DNA of 7,509 bases, taken from contig JAATFR010000375.1 in NCBI GenBank assembly GCA_015655095.1, forward strand, positions 1 through 7,509. The letters run 5' to 3'. This stretch comes from Hyphomicrobiales bacterium (lineage in GTDB: Bacteria > Pseudomonadota > Alphaproteobacteria > Parvibaculales > Parvibaculaceae). Shown here in pieces: positions 1-5,792 of the stretch (positions within the stretch are counted from its first letter, which is position 1; every line of letters begins with the position of its first letter). The notes below the pieces were generated by a model that had not been told where the DNA came from, made no database searches, and saw nothing but the letters and a program-made list of their open reading frames with translations. Position numbers and translations under genes: made by a program.

Positions 1-2
1 AT

Positions 3-425
3 GTGGCCGGTGTCCGTCCCGTCATCGAGATCGCGAATGAGGCGGGGATGCCTGTGGGCGTGCTCGTGCGCGAAGCGCGCCGGCGCGGTTGGCCGCTCAG
101 GACTGGCAAAAAAAAGGCGGGTTCGCGCCACGGCCTTGCCGCCCGGCTGAAAAAGCTGATCGAGGCGGAAATAGAAGACATCGAGGGACAGGAGCTGGGC
201 GAACGCAACGCGGCTGACCGCGAGCGCGACGCCCGCCGCCTGTCCTCATTGCTGGGTTCGCTCGGCAAGCTTTTCGAGATCGAGCGCGATCAGTCAAAGG
301 GGAAAAAGACCCCGGTCAGGAAGGGGGAGGGCGATGCTTTCATCCAGGAGCTTGAACGCCGTCTCGCTCGCATTGCAGCCGCCGGACATCCGGCTGAAAT
401 TCCTGAAGAGCCTCAACCCGCGTGA
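3..425 (+). CDS. Small-terminase-position protein (TerS-like, GTA gp1-like), probably 5'-truncated
   Basis: The frame is open to the left edge and the first usable codon is GTG at position 3, so the true start may lie upstream. The visible 140 residues are highly charged. Residues about 4-32 (VRPVIEIANEAGMPVG, then VLVREARRRGWPL) look like a helix-turn-helix of the type used by small terminases and DNA-binding regulators. The rest is Lys/Arg/Glu-rich and probably helical, including a possible coiled coil around residues 45-75 and another helix at 112-127, before a Pro/Glu-rich tail. It sits directly before TerL and overlaps it by 92 bases, the place of g1 (TerS) in RcGTA. TerS would recognise packaging-start DNA and load TerL. 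The role is inferred from position and the HTH-like segment; sequence similarity is weak in this family, so a hypothetical protein remains possible. Confidence 0.6.
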   Translation: MAGVRPVIEIANEAGMPVGVLVREARRRGWPLRTGKKKAGSRHGLAARLKKLIEAEIEDIEGQELGERNAADRERDARRLSSLLGSLGKLFEIERDQSKGKKTPVRKGEGDAFIQELERRLARIAAAGHPAEIPEEPQPA

Positions 426-1644
426 AGCGGAGCGTTTGACCGGCCACTGGCCGTTCTGGGCGCGCGCCGACCAGTTGCCGCCCGAAGGCGACTGGACGAC
501 ATGGCTGGTGCTGGGGGGGCGAGGGGCCGGCAAAACCCGCACGGGCGCTGAATGGGTGCGCGAGGAAGTAACGCGCGGCCGCGCCGGGCGGATCGCGCTT
601 GTCGGCGAAACCTATAATGACGTGCGCGAGGTGATGATTGAGGGGCCTTCGGGTCTGCGCTCGCTCAGTACCGGCGACGAGCGGCCGCGCTATGAGGCGA
701 CAAGGCGGCGGCTGCTCTGGCCGAACGGCGCGGTGGCGCAGGCCTTTTCGGCAACGGAACCAGACGGGCTGCGCGGCCCGCAGTTCGATGCGGCCTGGAC
801 CGATGAACTGGCCAAGTGGCGCTATGCGGATGCGGCCTGGGACATGTTGCAATTCGGCCTGCGTCTGGGCGAACGGCCCCGGCAGGTGGTGACGACGACG
901 CCGCGCCCGGTGCCGATCCTGAAGCGGCTGCTGGCGGATGCGTCCACCGTGACGAGCCGCGCCACGACGCGTATGAACCGGGCCCATCTCGCGGAAGCGT
1001 TTCTGGGACAGGTAATCGCGCGCTATGAGGGCACAAGGCTCGGGCGGCAGGAACTCGATGCGGAACTGATCGACGACAACCCCGATGCGCTGTGGCAGCG
1101 CGAGGGGATCGAGCGCACGCGGGTGCGGCGTGAACTGGAGATGCGGCGCATCGTCATAGCCATCGACCCGCCGGTGACGGCAGGACCGGATGCGGATGAA
1201 TGCGGAATCATAATCGCGGGGCTAGGCGCGGACGGGCGGGGCTATGTCCTCGATGACCGCTCGGGCGGCGGCCTGTCGCCACTTGCCTGGGCGCGGCGTG
1301 CGGCGGAGGCATTCCGGTTTCATCAGGCCGACCGGATCGTGGCGGAAGCCAATCAGGGCGGCGACATGGTGTCCACGATCATGCGTCAGGTGATGCCCGA
1401 CGCGCCGGTGAAGCTGGTGCGGGCGACGCGGGGCAAGCGGGCCCGGGCGGAACCGGTGGCGGCGCTTTACGAGCAGGGGCGGGTATCCCATGTGGGCGCT
1501 TTCGCAAAACTGGAGGACCAGCTTTGCGACCATGTGCCGGGAGAAGGCGCCAAAAGCCCCGACCGGCTGGATGCGCTGGTCTGGGCGCTGACGGAGCTGA
1601 TGCTGGACGGCGAGGCGGGCGCGCCAAAAGTACGGACGTTGTGA
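334..1644 (+). CDS. terL: Phage terminase large subunit / DNA-packaging protein (GTA gp2-like)
   Basis: This is the ATP-driven packaging motor with a C-terminal nuclease, 436 residues, normal for the GTA/rhizobial prophage family. Visible motifs are the Walker A loop GGRGAGKT at residues 61-68 (Lys67), a Walker B-type segment FDAAWTDE ending at Asp157-Glu158, and the TTTP coupling motif at 187-190. The RNase H-like nuclease has acidic residues at Asp278 (VIAIDPP), Glu338 (IVAEANQGG) and Asp410/Asp413 (SPDRLDALVWAL). All expected catalytic positions seem present, so the protein looks functional. The ATG at 334 is preceded by a strong purine-rich site (AAGGGGGAGG, about 3 bases upstream), which supports this start even though it lies inside the preceding gene. 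It follows the TerS-like gene in the +1 register and is separated from the portal gene by 83 bases. Confidence 0.95.
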   Translation: MLSSRSLNAVSLALQPPDIRLKFLKSLNPREAERLTGHWPFWARADQLPPEGDWTTWLVLGGRGAGKTRTGAEWVREEVTRGRAGRIALVGETYNDVREVMIEGPSGLRSLSTGDERPRYEATRRRLLWPNGAVAQAFSATEPDGLRGPQFDAAWTDELAKWRYADAAWDMLQFGLRLGERPRQVVTTTPRPVPILKRLLADASTVTSRATTRMNRAHLAEAFLGQVIARYEGTRLGRQELDAELIDDNPDALWQREGIERTRVRRELEMRRIVIAIDPPVTAGPDADECGIIIAGLGADGRGYVLDDRSGGGLSPLAWARRAAEAFRFHQADRIVAEANQGGDMVSTIMRQVMPDAPVKLVRATRGKRARAEPVAALYEQGRVSHVGAFAKLEDQLCDHVPGEGAKSPDRLDALVWALTELMLDGEAGAPKVRTL

Positions 1645-1650
1645 TTGATT

Positions 1651-1680
1651 TTTCTCCCTCGCTCCCGGAGGGGGAGAGGT
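1651..1680 (+). repeat. REP-like imperfect hairpin between terL and portal
   Basis: The 83-base gap after terL holds an imperfect inverted repeat. TCTCCC pairs with GGGAGA across a small internal loop, and an inner CTC/GAG pair closes on CCG. There is no T run on the 3' side (the T run is on the 5' side), so it does not look like an intrinsic terminator for plus-strand transcription. Pyrimidine-rich/purine-rich palindromes of this sort are common intergenic elements in rhizobia-related genomes. It might also be an mRNA stability or pausing element. The rest of the gap is AT-richer and holds only the portal gene's ribosome binding site. Confidence 0.45.
1664..1678 (+). repeat. 15-base direct repeat, copy 1 (intergenic)
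   Basis: The 15 bases CCCGGAGGGGGAGAG form the 3' arm of the intergenic hairpin and recur exactly at 1766-1780, 102 bases downstream, inside the portal gene. The spacing is a multiple of three, but copy 1 is outside any gene. Confidence 0.7.
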
Positions 1681-1727
1681 GACATTGACGTGAATTGATT
1701 TCTTTTCCAATTACCGGAGTGCGGAAT

Positions 1728-2942
1728 ATGGCGCGTGGAAGCGTGTGGGCACGGCTGTGGCCGCGCCCGGAGGGGGAGAGTGTGCCTCCAGTCGAAACAA
1801 AGCGCAGCCGGGCAGGCGGCCTTGTCGCCATCGAGTGGCGCGGCCAGCCGGCATGGACGCCGCGCGACTATCTGGCGCTGGCGGATGAGGGCTTTGCCCG
1901 CAACGCCATCGCCTATCGCTGTGTACGAATGATAGCGGAGGCTGCCGCCTCGGTGCCGTGGCTGCTCTATGAGGGCGCGCGGGAGCTGGAGGCACACCCG
2001 CTGCTCGATCTCATCAACCGGCCCAACCCCAATGAAGCGGGACCGGACCTGTTCGAGGCCTGGTACGGGTTTCTGCAGGTGGCGGGCAATGCTTATATGG
2101 AACGGGTCGATCTCGACGGGGCCCCACGCGAACTCTATGCCCTGAGGCCGGACCGGATGAAAGTGGTGCCGGGGGAGAGCGGCTGGCCGCAGGCCTATGA
2201 TTATACGGTGGACGGGCGCAGCGTGCGCTTTGCCCATGACGCCGCGCGGGGACACGCGCCGATCCTGCACATGAAGCTCTTCAACCCCCGGGACGATCAT
2301 TATGGCATGAGCCCGCTGGAGGCGGCGGCCTTCGCCGTCGACATTCACAATGCGGCGGGGGCCTGGAACAAGGCGTTGCTGGACAATGCGGCAAGGCCAA
2401 GCGGGGCGCTCGTCTATCGCGGCGGCGACGGCAACGCGAACCTGACCGATGACCAGTTCAACCGGCTGAAGCAGGAACTGGCCGACAATTATCAAGGCGC
2501 CGTCAACGCGGGCCGCCCGCTGCTGCTGGAGGGCGGTCTCGACTGGACGGGCATGGGCCTGACGCCGCAGGAGATGGACTTCATCGACGCCAAGCATGTG
2601 GCGGCGCGCGAGATCGCGCTTGCCTTCGGTGTGCCGCCGATGCTGCTCGGCATTCCCGGCGACAATACATTCGCCAATTATCAGGAGGCGAACCGGACCT
2701 TGTGGCGGCAGACCGTGCTGCCGCTGGTCGCGCGCACGGCGCGCGCGCTGACGCACTGGATTGCGCCCGCCTTCGGGAACGGTCTGAGGCTCTGGTACGA
2801 CATTGACGCCGTTGACGCGCTGTCGAGCGAACGCGAGGCGTTGTGGGCGCGGGTGAATGCGGCGGGTTTTCTCAGCGATGAGGAAAAGCGCGCAGCGGTG
2901 GGCTATGGCGCGCGCCGGAAAGAAGGGCGGGGGAAGACATGA
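1728..2942 (+). CDS. Phage portal protein, HK97 family (GTA gp3-like)
   Basis: This is the portal, a dodecameric ring at the unique capsid vertex through which TerL pumps DNA and to which the neck attaches. It has 404 residues, normal for the compact HK97/GTA portals. Family-typical segments are WTPRDYLALADEGFARN leading into AYRCVRMIAEAAASVPWLLYE (about 43-82), the LINRPNP stretch followed by AGNAYMERV, and the late block PGDNTFANYQEANRTLWRQT around residues 310-330. The ATG at 1728 is chosen because GGAG at 1716-1719 lies 8 bases upstream and residue 1 then matches typical portal N-termini. A TTG at 1695 would add 11 unsupported residues. Residues 14-18 (PEGES) are encoded by the second copy of the 15-base repeat that also lies in the preceding gap. 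The stop codon overlaps the next gene's start (ATGA), which suggests translational coupling. Confidence 0.94.
   Translation: MARGSVWARLWPRPEGESVPPVETKRSRAGGLVAIEWRGQPAWTPRDYLALADEGFARNAIAYRCVRMIAEAAASVPWLLYEGARELEAHPLLDLINRPNPNEAGPDLFEAWYGFLQVAGNAYMERVDLDGAPRELYALRPDRMKVVPGESGWPQAYDYTVDGRSVRFAHDAARGHAPILHMKLFNPRDDHYGMSPLEAAAFAVDIHNAAGAWNKALLDNAARPSGALVYRGGDGNANLTDDQFNRLKQELADNYQGAVNAGRPLLLEGGLDWTGMGLTPQEMDFIDAKHVAAREIALAFGVPPMLLGIPGDNTFANYQEANRTLWRQTVLPLVARTARALTHWIAPAFGNGLRLWYDIDAVDALSSEREALWARVNAAGFLSDEEKRAAVGYGARRKEGRGKT
1766..1780 (+). repeat. 15-base direct repeat, copy 2 (in portal 5' end)
   Basis: This is an exact second copy of CCCGGAGGGGGAGAG, here read as Pro-Glu-Gly-Glu-Ser near the variable N-terminus of the portal protein. 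Because the N-terminal 20 or so residues of portals are poorly conserved, repeat-derived coding sequence would be tolerated here. Confidence 0.65.
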
Positions 2943-3193
2943 TGGGGGCCGATGAGGAAAGCCGGAGCTGGCGCATCGACCGGCGCGTGCCTTTGGCGCT
3001 TGTTTTCGCCGTGATGATGCAGACGGGCGTGGGGCTGGTCTGGGCCGGTTCCGCCGCCCAGCGCCTCGACATGCTGGAAACGGGGGCGGATGAGAGCCGG
3101 GAGCTGATTGAGCGGACGACCCGGCTGGAGGAGCGGACGCGCAGCATCGACGCCACAGTGACGCGCATCGAGGCGAAGCTCGACAGGAACTGA
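2939..3193 (+). CDS. Small one-pass membrane / coiled-coil protein in the GTA g3.5 position
   Basis: An 84-residue protein that starts in the portal stop codon (ATGA overlap); a second ATG at 2942 is equally possible. It has a charged N-terminus (residues 1-16), one hydrophobic segment at about 17-37 (VPLALVFAVMMQTGVGLVW) that should span the membrane, and a C-terminal helix of about 45 residues with regular Leu/Ile spacing and many Glu/Arg (LETGADESRELIERTT, then RLEERTRS, then ATVTRIEAKL), which predicts a coiled coil. Small proteins of this build sit between portal and protease in many alphaproteobacterial prophages and in RcGTA (g3.5). Their function is not established, so no role is assigned. 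The last codons and the stop are duplicated just downstream (see the repeat at 3170-3217). Confidence 0.75.
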   Translation: MMGADEESRSWRIDRRVPLALVFAVMMQTGVGLVWAGSAAQRLDMLETGADESRELIERTTRLEERTRSIDATVTRIEAKLDRN

Positions 3194-3217
3194 GGGGCGA
3201 AGCTCGACAAGAACTGA
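3170..3217 (+). repeat. Tandem 24-base duplication of the g3.5-like gene's 3' end
   Basis: Two adjacent 24-base units (3170-3193 and 3194-3217) match at 22 of 24 positions (differences at 3171/3195 and 3186/3210). Unit 1 encodes EAKLDRN plus the stop. Unit 2, in the same frame, would encode GAKLDKN plus a second TGA. The second unit is therefore a non-coding, in-frame copy of the gene's tail, explained most simply by a replication-slippage duplication. Confidence 0.85.
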
Positions 3218-3242
3218 TCCTTCAACAGATTTATTTTCTGCA

Positions 3243-3267
3243 GGCGCCGGATGGCGCCTTTTTCTTT
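3243..3267 (+). terminator. Strong intrinsic terminator between the g3.5-like gene and the protease gene
   Basis: A 6-bp GC-only stem, GGCGCC (3243-3248) pairing with GGCGCC (3253-3258), extended by an A-T pair, closes on the 4-base loop GGAT and is followed at once by TTTTTCTTT (3259-3267). This is a textbook Rho-independent terminator in the sense direction. It ends only 6 bases before the first protease ATG, so it would stop or attenuate transcription coming from terminase/portal before the protease and capsid genes. No convincing promoter was recognised in the roughly 55 bases between the g3.5-like gene and the protease. Confidence 0.8.
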
Positions 3268-3273
3268 GGGGCG

Positions 3274-3852
3274 ATGATGATGCAGCAGGCGGGACGGACG
3301 GGGCGAAAGCCGGATTATGAGCGCAAGGCCATTCCCTTCGATTTCAAGAGCGTGAAGGCGGACGGCCAGTTTCAGGGCTATGCGAGCCTGTTCGGCAAGG
3401 TGGATCTGGGACGCGACATGGTGATGCCTGGCGCGTTCAGAAGTTCGCTGGATGCGCGCGGCGCGCGCGGCGTGAAGCTGCTCTATCAGCACGACCCCAA
3501 TGAGCCCCTCGGTGTCTGGCTGGACATCAAGGAAGACATGCGCGGGCTGCTGGTGGAAGGCCAGTTGCTGATTTCGCTTGCCCGGGCGCGCGAGGTTCAG
3601 GCGCTGATGAAGGCGGGCGCGCTGGACGGGCTCTCCATCGGCTTTCAGCCGACAAAGGCGAAGACAGATGAGAAATCCGGCCTGAGAAAACTTTACGAGG
3701 TCGATCTCTGGGAGATCTCCATCGTGACGTTTCCGATGCAGCCACAGGCGCGCATCCACGCCATGAAGCAGGCTAGGCACGCCATGATGCCGACCAGGCA
3801 CACCATGAAACAGGCTGGATGGTGCATTCAGAACCAGACCATCCCTTTTTGA
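3274..3852 (+). CDS. HK97-family prohead maturation protease (peptidase S78, GTA gp4-like)
   Basis: This serine protease cuts the N-terminal delta domain off the capsid protein during prohead maturation. It has 192 residues from the first ATG. Family motifs are the N-terminal strand block GYASLFGKVDLGRDMVMPGAF (35-55), the catalytic His73 in LLYQHDPNEPLG, the catalytic Ser121 in GALDGLSIGF, and the C-terminal block LWEISIVTFPM (145-155), whose Glu147 lies where a third active-site residue is expected. Three consecutive ATGs occur (3274, 3277, 3280). GGGG at 3268-3271 fits the second or third best by spacing. After the conserved core ends near residue 160, the tail carries three tandem heptapeptides (HAMKQAR, HAMMPTR, HTMKQAG) and the end AGWCIQNQTIPF, which I do not recognise as family-typical. 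The gene lies directly behind a terminator and 11 bases ahead of the capsid gene. Confidence 0.93.
   Translation: MMMQQAGRTGRKPDYERKAIPFDFKSVKADGQFQGYASLFGKVDLGRDMVMPGAFRSSLDARGARGVKLLYQHDPNEPLGVWLDIKEDMRGLLVEGQLLISLARAREVQALMKAGALDGLSIGFQPTKAKTDEKSGLRKLYEVDLWEISIVTFPMQPQARIHAMKQARHAMMPTRHTMKQAGWCIQNQTIPF
3757..3819 (+). repeat. Three tandem 21-base units in the 3' end of the protease gene
   Basis: Units start at 3757, 3778 and 3799. Each begins CAC(G/A)CCATGA, and each is exactly seven codons, giving HAMKQAR, HAMMPTR and HTMKQAG. Units 1 and 3 share 16 of their first 18 bases; unit 2 differs mainly in codons 4-6. The 10 bases CACACCATGA opening unit 3 also occur at 3858-3867, where they hold the capsid start codon, so a related sequence continues out of phase after the gene's end. 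Confidence 0.8.
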
Positions 3853-3863
3853 AGGAACACACC

Positions 3864-5180
3864 ATGACCATAAGACAGACCGGAGTGCCTCGCGTCGGGG
3901 CGTCGCTGAAAGCGGAGAACGTGCAGGAGGAGGGCGCGCCGGAGCGCAAGAGCTTCGGCGAGGGGCGGCCCCTCACCGGCGATGTGCGCGATGCGATGGA
4001 TGAATTCATGTCCGCGTTCGACGCCTTCAAGGATGCGAACGACGAACGGCTCGGCCAGATTGAGCGCAAGCTTTCCGCCGATGTGGTGACGGAAGAAAAG
4101 GTGGAGCGCATCAACCGCGCGCTCGACCGGCAGAAGAAGACTGTTGACGATCTGGCGCTGGCGCTTGCCCGCCCGGAACTGGGCGCGGAGCGGGGCGACC
4201 CGGTGCGGCGCGAGCACAAGGACGCCTGGTCGCTTTATGTGCGCAAGGGCGAGATGCACGGGTTGCGCCAGATCGAGGCGAAAGCGCTTTCCGTGCAGTC
4301 CGATCCCGATGGCGGGTATCTGGTGCCAAGCGATACCGAGCGGCTGATTGACCGGATCGTTACTCAGGCATCGCCGATCCGTTCAATTGCAGGCGTACGC
4401 CAGATCAGCGGCGCGAGCTACAAAAAGCCTTTCACCACCTCCGGCCTTTCCTCGGGCTGGGTCGGGGAAACGGAATCACGCGCTGAGACCCAGACCCCGC
4501 AGCTCTCGGAACTCGAATTCCCGGCGATGGAGCTTTATGCCATGCCATCGGCCACGAGCACGCTGCTCGATGATGCCGCCATCAACATCGACCAGTGGCT
4601 GGCTGAGGAGGTGCAGACGGTGTTCGCCGAGCAGGAGGGCGCGGCCTTTGTCAATGGCGATGGCGTGCGCAAGCCGCGCGGCTTTCTCTCCTATCCCGTC
4701 GTGGCGGATGCGAGCTGGAGCTGGGGTAATGTCGGGTATATCACGACGGGCGTTTCGGGAGATTTTAGCTCGACTTCGCCTTCGGATGCGCTGATCGATC
4801 TCACCTTCGCGATCAAGGCCGGCTATCGCGCCAATGCCAGTTTCGTGCTGAACCGGCGCACCCAGGCGCGCATCCGCAAGCTGAAGGATCAGGAGGGAAA
4901 CTATCTCTGGCAGCCCGGTCTGACCGCGGGAACGCCCGCCTCGCTGTTGAATTTTCCGGTGACGGAAGCCGAGGATATGCCCGATGTGGCAGCCAACAGC
5001 TTCTCCATCGCGTTCGGCGATTTCAAACGCGGTTATCTCATCGTCGACCGGCTTGGCGTGCGCGTGCTGCGCGATCCCTATAGCGCCAAGCCCTATGTGC
5101 TTTTCTATACGACAAAGCGCGTGGGCGGCGGCATCCAGAACTTTGAAGCGCTGAAGCTTCTGAAGTTCGGCACGGCCTGA
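3864..5180 (+). CDS. HK97-fold major capsid protein (GTA gp5-like)
   Basis: The shell-forming protein, 438 residues from the ATG at 3864, which has AAGGA at 3852-3856 seven bases upstream. The frame opens at an earlier ATG (3819), but that lies inside the protease gene and lacks a comparable site. Residues about 40-105 form a charged helical delta domain (DAMDEFMSAFDAFKDANDER, then EEKVERINRALDRQKKTVDDLA), the internal scaffold of HK97-type capsids. The mature shell probably begins near residues 140-143, just before SVQSDPDGGYLVP, which is the usual processing point. Further family blocks are SGWVGETESRAET (197-209) and AAFVNGDGVRKPRGFL (260-275), then the C-terminal FGDFKRGYLIVDRLGVRVLRDPYSAKPYVLFYTTKRVGGG. 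All appear intact. The gene is preceded by its protease and followed after 10 bases by a small structural gene with a strong ribosome binding site, which fits high expression. Confidence 0.95.
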   Translation: MTIRQTGVPRVGASLKAENVQEEGAPERKSFGEGRPLTGDVRDAMDEFMSAFDAFKDANDERLGQIERKLSADVVTEEKVERINRALDRQKKTVDDLALALARPELGAERGDPVRREHKDAWSLYVRKGEMHGLRQIEAKALSVQSDPDGGYLVPSDTERLIDRIVTQASPIRSIAGVRQISGASYKKPFTTSGLSSGWVGETESRAETQTPQLSELEFPAMELYAMPSATSTLLDDAAINIDQWLAEEVQTVFAEQEGAAFVNGDGVRKPRGFLSYPVVADASWSWGNVGYITTGVSGDFSSTSPSDALIDLTFAIKAGYRANASFVLNRRTQARIRKLKDQEGNYLWQPGLTAGTPASLLNFPVTEAEDMPDVAANSFSIAFGDFKRGYLIVDRLGVRVLRDPYSAKPYVLFYTTKRVGGGIQNFEALKLLKFGTA

Positions 5181-5190
5181 GGAGGGAGAA

Positions 5191-5622
5191 ATGCGGGATA
5201 TACATAACAATATCATTACGGCATCAAGTCTCATTCCAAATGTCACCTCGGCCACTCGTTTGGGTGCTCCTGTTGATCGGCGTGGCTTCAACGCGGTCGA
5301 ATATGTGGTGCTGGTCGGAACAAACGGGGATGCGTTGTCCGCAACGATCAGGTTCGATCTGAAAATCGAGACCTCTGAAAATGCGACTTCATGGACTCCG
5401 GTCACAAACCCAAAGTTGATACAAGGAGCGAGTGCAAGCGCCACAGGGGTTTTTCTGAGCCTCGACGCGGCGGCAAAAACCGCAACCCAGTATCGGGTCG
5501 GCCTGCTTTCAGATGCGCGTTATAGCCGCGTCTCAATCACGGTGGTGGGCACGCATACCAACGGCACGCCGATCGGCGTGGTCGCTGTGCTTTCACACGC
5601 AAGCGTTAAGCCGCTGGTCTGA
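5191..5622 (+). CDS. Small beta-rich phage structural protein, putative capsid decoration protein
   Basis: A 143-residue protein with a very strong ribosome binding site (GGAGGGAG at 5181-5188), beginning 10 bases after the capsid stop. It has no signal peptide or membrane segment. Alternating hydrophobic strands predict a beta sandwich: VEYVVLVG, ATIRFDLKIETSENATSWTPV, QYRVGLLSDARYSRVSITVVGT and TPIGVVAVLSHASVKPLV. This pattern, with NN near the N-terminus, a central GFNAVEYVV strand and the YxRV(S/K)ITV...GAVAVL ending, resembles small proteins often encoded directly after capsid genes in siphophages and usually guessed to be decoration or head proteins. A hand count gives about 55% GC (about 51% in the first 270 bases), clearly below its neighbours. 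Canonical RcGTA has no gene here, so it looks like an inserted gene. Function is inferred from position and fold-like pattern only. Confidence 0.6.
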   Translation: MRDIHNNIITASSLIPNVTSATRLGAPVDRRGFNAVEYVVLVGTNGDALSATIRFDLKIETSENATSWTPVTNPKLIQGASASATGVFLSLDAAAKTATQYRVGLLSDARYSRVSITVVGTHTNGTPIGVVAVLSHASVKPLV

Positions 5623-5641
5623 TGCTGACTGCATGACAAGA

Positions 5642-5677
5642 GTGCCCCGCGCAAGATGCGGGGCACGCCTCATTTTC
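5642..5677 (+). terminator. Strong GC-rich hairpin after the decoration-like gene, probable terminator
   Basis: A perfect 9-bp stem, GTGCCCCGC (5642-5650) with GCGGGGCAC (5658-5666), closes on a 7-base loop (GCAAGAT). The T-containing tract CATTTTCC follows after a 4-base gap rather than at once. It lies in the 68-base gap between the decoration-like gene and the adaptor gene. The stem is strong enough for termination, but the displaced T tract makes the efficiency uncertain. Alternatively it protects the 3' end of a processed capsid/decoration mRNA. Confidence 0.65.
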
Positions 5678-5778
5678 CGATGGAAAGACCATGACGCTCA
5701 TTCTGCTGGAAGGCCCCGTGCTGGAGCCGGTGTCGCTCGCGCAGGCGCGCGCCCATCTGCGCCTTGATGCGACTGACT

Positions 5779-5792
5779 AGGACACGCTGGTG
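5779..5792 (+). promoter_or_regulatory. Possible restart ribosome binding site (AGGA + GTG) overlapping the amber codon
   Basis: The last two bases of the TAG codon begin AGGA (5779-5782), a Shine-Dalgarno-like core, followed by a 7-base spacer and an in-frame GTG at 5790-5792. A ribosome terminating at the amber codon would therefore be placed for immediate reinitiation in the same frame. Four-base matches occur often by chance, so this is suggestive only. Confidence 0.35.

Noticed and set aside
1651..1680. Intergenic hairpin after terL as a Rho-independent terminator
   Set aside because: The stem is imperfect and no T run follows it on the 3' side of the plus strand; the T run is on the wrong side.
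1695..1727. Earlier TTG start for the portal gene
   Set aside because: It adds 11 residues unlike portal N-termini and lacks a ribosome binding site, whereas ATG 1728 has GGAG at good spacing.
1467..2756. Long minus-strand open frame (429 residues) opposite the terL end and portal gene
   Set aside because: It lies antisense to clearly recognisable genes, is rich in Arg/His/Pro/Ala as expected of high-GC shadow frames, and resembles no family I know.
3218..3242. Possible promoter in the AT-rich stretch before the protease terminator
   Set aside because: No pair of -35/-10 boxes with acceptable spacing was convincing, and a promoter here would be upstream of the terminator.
2872..3801. Minus-strand open frame (309 residues) crossing the portal end, g3.5-like gene, terminator and protease
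   Set aside because: It runs through a strong terminator hairpin and three plausible plus-strand genes, and its composition is that of a shadow frame.
3819..3863. Earlier ATG start for the capsid gene
   Set aside because: It lies within the protease gene without a ribosome binding site; ATG 3864 has AAGGA seven bases upstream.
4476..5444. Long minus-strand open frame (322 residues) opposite the capsid and decoration-like genes
   Set aside because: It is antisense to the conserved capsid gene and spans two genes; no ribosome binding site or recognisable domain was seen.
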